39,342 nucleotides of DNA from Phycisphaerae bacterium (GTDB lineage: Bacteria; Planctomycetota; Phycisphaerae; UBA1845): the NCBI GenBank assembly GCA_029260135.1, contig JAJDDV010000039.1, positions 1-39,342 on the forward strand. The letters are read 5' to 3'. Positions 33,689 through 39,342 of the stretch are shown one piece after another (position 1 is the first letter of the stretch; each line of letters starts with the position of its first letter). A model generated the notes under the pieces. The model did no database searches, was not told the origin of the DNA, and saw only the letters and a list, made by a program, of their open reading frames with translations. A program made the position numbers and the translations under genes.

Positions 33689-35729
33689 GAAGACCGTACG
33701 TACGAAACGTAGAACGGCCAAGCGAAAGAGCATCGGGGATGTCGATGCAAAAGCGACCCCCGATGACGCCCGAGCGAAGGCCGTAGCGACTCAAGTCGAT
33801 GTCGCCGTTGTTGCCGCGGAGCCGACCGGTTCGGAGAATGTTGCGGCAGAGAAGGCTGGCGCCGCAAAGCGGACGTCCAAACGCGGACGGTCGTCAAAGA
33901 GACGGCAGCCGTCGTCCGGTTCCACAGGAAAGGTCTCGGTCGATTCTGCGGACCGACCGGCGGAAGCGACGTCGGAATCGTCGGACGCGGTCGCGGCGAA
34001 GCCGGAGAAAACCACCAAACGCACACGGCGAAAAAAGTCTCGCGCTCGTGAGACGGGAACGGCGGCCGCGGAGAAGAAAACACCCACTACGGCTAAGGCG
34101 AGCACGTCGCGCACGCGTCGGACTTCCAGGGTCGCGACGCCGAGGGCTTCGTCGGACGACAAGGCGTCTCGCCAGATGCTCATCAACGTGTCGGAGGGGG
34201 ACGAGTGCCGAATTGCGGTGCTTCTCGACGGCCGTCTCGAAGAGTTGTTCATCGAGCGTGCCGCGACCGTGTCGCACGTCGGGAACATCTACAAAGGACG
34301 GGTCACGAATATCGAGCCGACCATTCAGGCGGCGTTCATTGATTTCGGCCTTCCGCAGAACGGCTTCCTGCACATCAGTGATGTTCAACCGCAGTACTTT
34401 CCCGACCACAAAGGCGAGGCAGAGGACGTGGGACGTAAGATCCCGCGTCACAGCCGGCCTCGCATTCAGGACTGCTTCCGTAGAGGCCAGGAGGTCATCG
34501 TCCAGGTCAGTCGCGAAGGTGTGGGTACGAAAGGACCGACGCTGACGACCTACCTTTCGATCCCGGGGAGGTTCCTGGTCATGATGCCGGGCATGAATCG
34601 CCACGGCGTCTCTCGCAAGATCGAGGACGAAGCCGACCGCCGGACCATGCGCGAGGCGCTCAAGCAGCTCGAGCTGCCGTCGGGAATGGGGTACATTCTC
34701 CGGACCGCCGGATTAGGCCGCACCACGCGGGAACTTCAGCGAGATCTTCACTATCTGATGCGATTGTGGAAAGCCGTGGTCGATCGCATCAAGGAACAAC
34801 CTGCCCCGGCGGAGTTGTACCGCGAATCGGATCTGATCACGCGGACCATCAGAGACGTCTACACGGCCGACTTCGAGAAGGTGGTCGTTGACGACTTGCA
34901 TGCGGCTGAGCGCACGCGCGAGTTCCTGCAGATCGCCATGCCGCGGTCTAAACCCGCCGTCGAGGTTCATTCCGCTCGCGAGCCGCTCTTTCATCGCTTC
35001 GGCATCGAAAATGAGATCGAGCGCATCAACATGCGGCACGTTCCGCTCCCGTCCGGCGGGTCGCTCGTGATCGACACGACCGAGGCCCTCGTCGCGATTG
35101 ACGTCAACAGCGGTCGCGCGCGCGTCGGCGACGATGCGGATGAGACGGTCTTCAAGACGAATCTCGAAGCGGCGGAGGAGATTGCGAGACAGCTCCGCCT
35201 TCGTGATCTTGGCGGGTTAATCGTGTGTGATTTCATCGACATGCGGCACGACAATCAAAAGCGCGCCGTGGAGCGTGCCCTGCGCGACGCCCTCAAGCAA
35301 CACAAGGAGCGCGCGCGTACGCTCAAGCTGAGCGCGTTCGGGCTGCTCGAGATTACCCGCCAGCGTCAAGGACCCTCACTGAAGCGGAACATCTTCTCGG
35401 ATTGCCCGCACTGTAAGGGGCGCGGCGTCGTCAAAATGCCCGACTCCGTCATTCTCGACGTGATGAGAATCCTGCAGTTGGCCACGAGCCGAAAGGACGT
35501 CTCCAAGGTCTTCGTGACCGTGGCGGGAAGCGTCGCTTTCCAGATTCTCAACTCGAAGCGGGCCGCGCTCGCGCGAGTGGAGTCGGAAACCGGAAAGAAG
35601 ATCGTGATCCGCGGCGCACCCGGATATACGAGCGATCAAGTGACCTATGCCTGCGAAGACGCGCGAGGTCAGCCGGTCAATGCCATCCCGGCCCAGCCGG
35701 ACTTCGGGCGATTGCCCTCGTCCACGTAG
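33651..35729 (+). CDS. Ribonuclease E/G with basic N-terminal extension
   Basis: An RNase E/G family endoribonuclease of about 692 residues that cleaves single-stranded RNA in mRNA decay and rRNA/tRNA processing. The first about 175 residues are Lys/Arg/Ala/Thr-rich and low-complexity. The canonical part then begins QMLINVSEGDECRIAVLLDG, with an S1 domain (VGNIYKGRVTNIEPTIQAAF). The DNase I-like catalytic region has VAIDVNSG and LIVCDFIDMRHD, which provide the metal-binding aspartates. CPHCKGRG is the Zn-link, and a KH-like/small domain follows. The start is uncertain: ATG 33651, ATG 33642, ATG 33621 and GTG 33594 are all in frame and all overlap the DUF2344 gene. No long C-terminal scaffold is present, unlike E. 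coli RNase E. Confidence 0.92.
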   Translation: MTQENTREQKKTKKTVRTKRRTAKRKSIGDVDAKATPDDARAKAVATQVDVAVVAAEPTGSENVAAEKAGAAKRTSKRGRSSKRRQPSSGSTGKVSVDSADRPAEATSESSDAVAAKPEKTTKRTRRKKSRARETGTAAAEKKTPTTAKASTSRTRRTSRVATPRASSDDKASRQMLINVSEGDECRIAVLLDGRLEELFIERAATVSHVGNIYKGRVTNIEPTIQAAFIDFGLPQNGFLHISDVQPQYFPDHKGEAEDVGRKIPRHSRPRIQDCFRRGQEVIVQVSREGVGTKGPTLTTYLSIPGRFLVMMPGMNRHGVSRKIEDEADRRTMREALKQLELPSGMGYILRTAGLGRTTRELQRDLHYLMRLWKAVVDRIKEQPAPAELYRESDLITRTIRDVYTADFEKVVVDDLHAAERTREFLQIAMPRSKPAVEVHSAREPLFHRFGIENEIERINMRHVPLPSGGSLVIDTTEALVAIDVNSGRARVGDDADETVFKTNLEAAEEIARQLRLRDLGGLIVCDFIDMRHDNQKRAVERALRDALKQHKERARTLKLSAFGLLEITRQRQGPSLKRNIFSDCPHCKGRGVVKMPDSVILDVMRILQLATSRKDVSKVFVTVAGSVAFQILNSKRAALARVESETGKKIVIRGAPGYTSDQVTYACEDARGQPVNAIPAQPDFGRLPSST

Positions 35730-35821
35730 GGCCGGCTCCAGAAACGATGTGGTCGGGTCGAGTTGCCCCTCCCCTCACGGTCGCAGATCCGTAAGATCGC
35801 GGCGGCGAAGGTCGGTGGTCG

Positions 35822-36526
35822 TTACGGGCAGATGTTCTGTTCGACCATGAAGCGCTGCTCGGACCGGAGTTGACGGATGGTGTGGCCGTCGAGCATCAAC
35901 TCGACGTAGAGCGGTCGGTCCGCGGCGGCGATGAACGTGCGCCGATCGACGTGATTGTAACCGAGCGTGTGGGCGATCTCGTGTGCCGTAATGTTGGCGA
36001 AAATGGCGACCCACTCGTCGAACGTGGCGGTTCCGTTGAGCTGGCGGATTTCCTCGCCGTAGATGACGGCGGTGTTGTCGTGCTGGTTGTTGCAGGGGTC
36101 GTATTCCGCCTCGCCCACCTCCGAGGCGCCCTGCGGCGAGTGCCCCTGTGTGATCTGCACGACCGTATCGCCGGGGCGTTGGAGGTCATCGGCATGGACG
36201 ACCTTGATCGCCGGCGCCGATGAATCACAGTAGATGCGAGTGATCTGCTCTCTGACGCGTTCTTTGAAGTTCACCGCGTCGTCCGCCAGCGTGCGTCCTT
36301 CAAGTGTTTCGAAGAGTGACAGGTCCAACGCTCCGAAGGCTTTGCCTGGATAGAGCGCTGTCACGCCGCCGCCCCAGTCGAGCGTGATCAGTTCGGCCTT
36401 GTCGGCGGAGCCGCCGCCGCACTCCGCGATGAAGAGTGCTCGCGTGGCGGACCCATCGGCCAGGCCGCTTCCGCAACCGGTGACCGCTGTGAGGCCGATC
36501 GACGCGAAGGCGAAGATCGCCCCCAC
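35822..36526 (-). CDS. Lipoprotein zinc metalloprotease (HExxHxxGxxH)
   Basis: An exported protease of about 234 residues. The N-terminus has a hydrophobic stretch ending in AVTGC, a probable lipidation site. The zinc motif HEIAHTLGYNH gives His182, Glu183, His186 and His192, the metzincin signature; the usual Met-turn is not obvious, although ELMLDG at about 209-214 is a possible one. Residues 20-120 are a mixed alpha/beta pro-like or N-terminal domain. GTG 36526 is the first start codon in the open frame, but the Lys-rich residues just upstream in frame (KLKTKRVHIAAK) look like a natural signal-peptide n-region, so the true start may lie further upstream with an unusual codon. It is convergent with rne/rng. 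Confidence 0.78.
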   Translation of the reverse strand: MGAIFAFASIGLTAVTGCGSGLADGSATRALFIAECGGGSADKAELITLDWGGGVTALYPGKAFGALDLSLFETLEGRTLADDAVNFKERVREQITRIYCDSSAPAIKVVHADDLQRPGDTVVQITQGHSPQGASEVGEAEYDPCNNQHDNTAVIYGEEIRQLNGTATFDEWVAIFANITAHEIAHTLGYNHVDRRTFIAAADRPLYVELMLDGHTIRQLRSEQRFMVEQNICP

Positions 36527-36814
36527 CTTTGCCGCAATATGGACTCGTTTCGTTTTCAGCTTCCCACCCTCCGGTCGACACCCCTTGGCCGCCTTCCCCA
36601 GAGGCGGTTGCGAATGCCGTTCCGCGCCATGGCAGGTCAGGAGCGCCGGTGCGGTGCTTCCGTTCCTGCCGCCGATTCTTGGGGCGAAGTCCGGGTGAAG
36701 TCAAACGCCGCAGTCGCGTAACGGTAGATCCCAGTCCACGTCAACGTGAGAGAAGATGTTATCGAACGGGCATGCGCAGAGGGTCCGGAAAACAGATTGG
36801 GCGCCCCGCCTTGT
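36527..36814. other. Intergenic region, no complete gene
   Basis: The gap between the lipoprotein protease and the relic C-terminal fragment. It should contain the promoter of the protease gene. Overlapping open frames here have no motifs. Confidence 0.4.
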
Positions 36815-36943
36815 CTATGGATCGCAGCGTGTTGCATCCCACGAGAAGGGGTATGTCATGCCGCGGAAGGCGTCGAGTCCGGTGGTGAGGTCTTCGACGG
36901 TGATGAGCATGTCGGGGACAGCGGGGAACCGATCGACCTCCGA
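36815..36943 (-). pseudogene. Orphan C-terminal module fragment, in frame after the propeller-gene stop
   Basis: Directly after the TGA of the propeller gene (36946-36944) the same frame continues for 42 codons to a TAG at 36817-36815. It reads SEVDRFPAVPDMLITVEDL and then TTGLDAFRGMTYPFSWDATRCDP. This is the end of the module found in the M43 protease (IINISDVSYALDAFRGAAYPF, then APCP) and in the giant protein. Only the last helix and tail remain. It may be a relic of an older C-terminus left behind by recombination, or be translated by stop readthrough. Confidence 0.7.
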
Positions 36944-38932
36944 TCATTCACCCATGAAGGCCTTTTGGAACTCGGCAAAGTCCCACAGGTCGACGTCGAG
37001 ATCGGCCGGTTGGCTTGCGTGCGGGAAATCGTAGAGTCGGGAGCAGTAGGAATCGGGTTGCGGAATCGCCGGGCCGCGCAGACAAATCGGGAGCCGCACG
37101 ACATCCAAGAGGCTGATGATGCAGTCGCCGGAATCTCCGATCGGTCGGCCGGTGGCATTGACGGCCAAACCCAACGGCGTGAACGGACAGATGTCCAAGG
37201 CGTTCTCGGCCCCATCGCCGTCGCGGTCCGAGTCGCAATCGTCCGTGGTACCGTCATGGTCGAAGTCCGGATCGCATTCGTCCGGAACGAGATTCGTGTT
37301 GCAGTCTTCACTGCTTCCGTCGACGAGGTCGCACGAATCCGGGTACCCACTGTTGTTGCAGTCGCGCTCGCACTCGTCAGGAGCCCGGTTTTCGTTGCAG
37401 TCCTTGCTGAACAGCGTCGCAACGTCCTCAGTGTCGGGACGCTCATTGCCGTTGCAATCGCGATCGCCGATTCGAAGGAAGTATACGTCCTGTTCGCCGT
37501 TAAATGTAGCAGCGTAAGCCACGTTGACGCCGGCATTGTCGGAGATCATGTCGTAATAGTCCCCTAGCTTGTCCTGATTGGGCCAGCCTACAAGACTGTT
37601 GAAGGAGGGGCTGAGCGGTGTGTTGGCGGACCAGGTGAGGCCACCATTATTGGAGAAGGCGTAGTACAGTTCGGAATGGGCGAAGGACTCCGTATCGCGC
37701 GTGTCGTTCCAGACGACGTCGATGCGGCCGTTGGGCGCGACCGACATTGTGCCGAACCATTGCCAGGCGCCGTTGTCTGACGGATCATCGTTGACGCGAA
37801 TGGGTGGGCTCCAGTTTAATCCGCCGTCGGTGCTTCGAGCGAACATGACGTCGGCCGGGTCCGCACCGGGGGGGTCCACGGAACAAAGTGTGTAGACGTG
37901 GCCACGGCCGGGTCCTTCCGTCGGGTCCGTCGCGACCCAGACCTGCCCCATCAGCCCCCCGGGGTTCGGTCCTACTCCGGTATAGTATCTGTGGCTGCCG
38001 CCGAGATCGACGATCCGCGAGAAGTCGAACGCCAGCGGCGCGGCCGGATCCCTCAGGGTCGACGACTTGGCGACCACGATCTGTGCGCTACTTGTGTAGC
38101 TTCGTCCCGCGACATAGACCTCACCGTCGGGTCCCACGGCGGTAACGCCCCAGATCGGTTGACCGAGGATCGGTATCGGATCGTCGAAAGTCAACGCGCC
38201 GTCCCGCGATCGTGTGGACCAGTTGTCGCCGCAACATCCGGCGTAATCCCAGGCGGCGTATAGGTGACCGTGTCCAATGCCGCCCGTGCGGTCGATGTCC
38301 ATCCATAGCTTGTCCCCCCCGAGGGCATAGACTCCTTGGTCGAAGTGCATGCCACCGTCCGTCGACTTGAAGATGGTGCAGAAGTAGTCGCCGTTGACTG
38401 TGAGGCTGTTGTAGTAAAAGGTACCGTCTGCGTCGGCCGCGAGCACGGGGTCACTACGGAATACACCGGGATCGAGCACGCCGGGAAACGTCCAGATTTG
38501 GCCGCTGTCAAGCGTGTAGGCTATGCCCGCCTGGCGGAAGTTCGAAGCGGTGGCGTCGAACTGCCGCCAGGCGATCACCATGTTCGCCGGCGCGGTAGGG
38601 CTGACCGCGATCGACGGCTCATTGGCCGCGTCGCCGATGATGTTCTGGCCGTTTGCATCCACGTTGACCTGAATGCTGACGTAGGGGCCGCGTTGGACGA
38701 CTGCCGGTGCTGACTTTGCGCCGCCTGCCACCTGTCCTTGTCCGGGCATATAAGGATCATGCGTGCGCTCTTCGTGCGGTTCGACGATGCTTTGCGAGGC
38801 GACATGTTCATTGGGCGGGCCTACGCTCAGCGGCGTCTGATGCAGCTGAAGCTGCGACCTCCCCGTCGTGGCCACGACGAGCGAGAGCGTGGAGACAACC
38901 AGAATCGTGGATCGGCCCGTGCGTGACGGCAT
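36944..38932 (-). CDS. Exported BNR/sialidase-like propeller protein with dockerin-type C-terminus
   Basis: A 662-residue exported protein. The signal peptide is RSTILVVSTLSLVVATTGRS. The body is a beta-propeller of BNR/sialidase type with Asp-box-like units: IAYTLDSGQIWTFPG, FKSTDGGMHFDQG, STRSRDGALTFDD, FARSTDGGLNWSPP and YAFSNNGGLTWSAN. No sialidase catalytic Arg triad can be assigned. The C-terminal part has Ca-binding, EF-hand-like repeats (DCNGNERPDTED, DCNENRAPDECE, DCNTNLVPDECD, DSDRDGDGAEN). A dockerin-like end with DCIISLLDVV and DLDVDLWDFAEFQKAFMG follows. ATG 38932 has GGAGG about 9 nt upstream; a longer frame from 39028 begins without a ribosome site. It is likely secreted or surface-bound. 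Confidence 0.88.
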   Translation of the reverse strand: MPSRTGRSTILVVSTLSLVVATTGRSQLQLHQTPLSVGPPNEHVASQSIVEPHEERTHDPYMPGQGQVAGGAKSAPAVVQRGPYVSIQVNVDANGQNIIGDAANEPSIAVSPTAPANMVIAWRQFDATASNFRQAGIAYTLDSGQIWTFPGVLDPGVFRSDPVLAADADGTFYYNSLTVNGDYFCTIFKSTDGGMHFDQGVYALGGDKLWMDIDRTGGIGHGHLYAAWDYAGCCGDNWSTRSRDGALTFDDPIPILGQPIWGVTAVGPDGEVYVAGRSYTSSAQIVVAKSSTLRDPAAPLAFDFSRIVDLGGSHRYYTGVGPNPGGLMGQVWVATDPTEGPGRGHVYTLCSVDPPGADPADVMFARSTDGGLNWSPPIRVNDDPSDNGAWQWFGTMSVAPNGRIDVVWNDTRDTESFAHSELYYAFSNNGGLTWSANTPLSPSFNSLVGWPNQDKLGDYYDMISDNAGVNVAYAATFNGEQDVYFLRIGDRDCNGNERPDTEDVATLFSKDCNENRAPDECERDCNNSGYPDSCDLVDGSSEDCNTNLVPDECDPDFDHDGTTDDCDSDRDGDGAENALDICPFTPLGLAVNATGRPIGDSGDCIISLLDVVRLPICLRGPAIPQPDSYCSRLYDFPHASQPADLDVDLWDFAEFQKAFMGE

Positions 38933-39046
38933 TCTCCGACCTCCCCGAGTCCCGCAGCAAGACCGCGGTATCGCCCTCCTCCTCTGCTCCAGCCAAGACC
39001 ATTCTACAGAAATGATGGTGAAAAACAAGCGTCCGGAATACCCGGT

Positions 39047-39139
39047 TAGAGCAAGCTCTATCCGATTGTAGCGTTCGGGGGTCCATTTCGCCCGGAGAAT
39101 CCTGCCAGTCTTCCGCTACGTTTGGACTGGTTGCGCTAT
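39047..39139 (+). repeat. 93-bp dispersed repeat, copy B
   Basis: The second copy of the repeat at 15758-15850, with two changes (C to T at 39069-39070 region and T to A near 39107). The first change falls in the outer stem arm and turns a C-G pair into a U-G pair in the plus-strand RNA, so pairing would be kept. It lies 114 bp upstream of the propeller gene start, on the opposite strand, and about 75 bp from the transposase end. Confidence 0.9.
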
Positions 39140-39214
39140 CGTCGTTGGGTATGAGCGATACTCGGTCCCCCATTTCACCACATTGAGGGATAGAAGGAGT
39201 CTTCTAGAGCGGTT

Positions 39215-39342
39215 TCAGTCAACATGTAGCGTGTATCCTGCGTGACGGAAGCAGTTGGTGGCGTCGGAGGGTGTCACCGCGTCAAGCACGGCCTGCATGG
39301 ATTGCCAGAGGGTGGTCTGGGTGCGGCAGGCCAACGTGCGAA
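39215..39342 (-). mobile_element. 3' end of an IS630-type transposase gene, cut by the window
   Basis: The minus strand is open from the window edge to TGA at 39217-39215. It reads RTLACRTQTTLWQSMQAVLD and then AVTPSDATNCFRHAGYTLHV, which matches the C-terminal helices of IS630-family DDE transposases (R.A.RT...LW.AI...L...TP.....YF.HCGY). The catalytic residues lie outside the window. CTAGAGCGGTTTCAGTC just past the stop (39204-39220) may belong to the terminal inverted repeat. Confidence 0.68.

Noticed and set aside
36746..37567. 273-residue plus-strand open frame opposite the dockerin-type end of the propeller gene
   Set aside because: It reads the complement of Asp/Cys-rich calcium-binding repeats; the Val/Arg-rich translation is an artefact of that composition.
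35822..38932. Idea that the lipoprotein protease and the propeller protein form a toxin or defence pair
   Set aside because: Both have export signals and extracellular-type domains. Nothing links them to nucleic acid targeting or immunity, and the relic fragment and its own upstream gap separate them.

Overview
The window reads as chromosomal DNA of a GC-rich, Gram-negative bacterium, most likely of the Planctomycetota (Phycisphaerae-like). This placement is inference. It rests on several large exported proteins with dockerin-like C-termini, a myxococcus-type cysteine-rich repeat, a planctomycete-style prepilin-like protein, a DUF6941-like protein, a DUF502 protein beside a hibernation factor, and a regulatory PTS without sugar permeases. 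About 30 genes can be supported. No rRNA, tRNA, CRISPR array or replication origin was recognised.

Layout. 1-1220: 3' end of xseA and complete xseB (exonuclease VII). 1243-3706: a DUF6941-like protein, a secreted C45-type Ntn hydrolase and a cysteine-rich YgbA-like protein. 4060-5877: an exported M43-type zinc metalloprotease. 6397-6944: a decayed CehA/McbA-type (PHP-domain) hydrolase. 7105-9110: a sugar nucleotidyltransferase and a NahK-like sugar kinase. 9548-14521: a 1657-residue exported beta-helix protein. 15333-17197: a small hypothetical gene, a 2x[4Fe-4S] ferredoxin and an isochorismatase-fold protein with serine in place of the catalytic cysteine. 17835-21226: two lipoproteins (one a PD40 propeller), a small protein and a Xer recombinase, closed by a strong hairpin terminator. 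21648-26520: a polytopic membrane protein and a divergent glycosyltransferase pair. 26549-28706: a phosphodiesterase, a prepilin-like protein and a membrane-anchored hypothetical. 28864-35729: a co-directional run DUF502 - hpf - ptsN - ptsH - ptsI - DUF2344 - rne/rng. 35822-38932: a lipoprotein metalloprotease and an exported beta-propeller protein. The right edge holds the 3' end of an IS630-type transposase.

How the genes work together. The 28.9-35.7 kb run looks like one regulatory and RNA-metabolism operon: EI, HPr and EIIA form a PTS-Ntr-type relay, next to ribosome hibernation and an RNase E/G. The kinase and nucleotidyltransferase pair forms a plausible salvage route from free sugar to NDP-sugar. 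The large exported proteins share C-terminal architecture and probably use one surface-retention or assembly route.

Most unusual signals: (i) a roughly 190-residue C-terminal module shared by the M43 protease and the giant beta-helix protein, with a third, orphaned copy of its last 40 residues lying in frame just after the TGA of the propeller gene; (ii) a 93-bp non-coding repeat at 15758 and 39047 (91/93 identical) with potential RNA structure; (iii) the Cys-to-Ser isochorismatase-fold protein beside a ferredoxin; (iv) a Xer recombinase with a Pro/Gly-rich insert in its DNA-binding half. I did not find a clear-cut new defence or mobile system.
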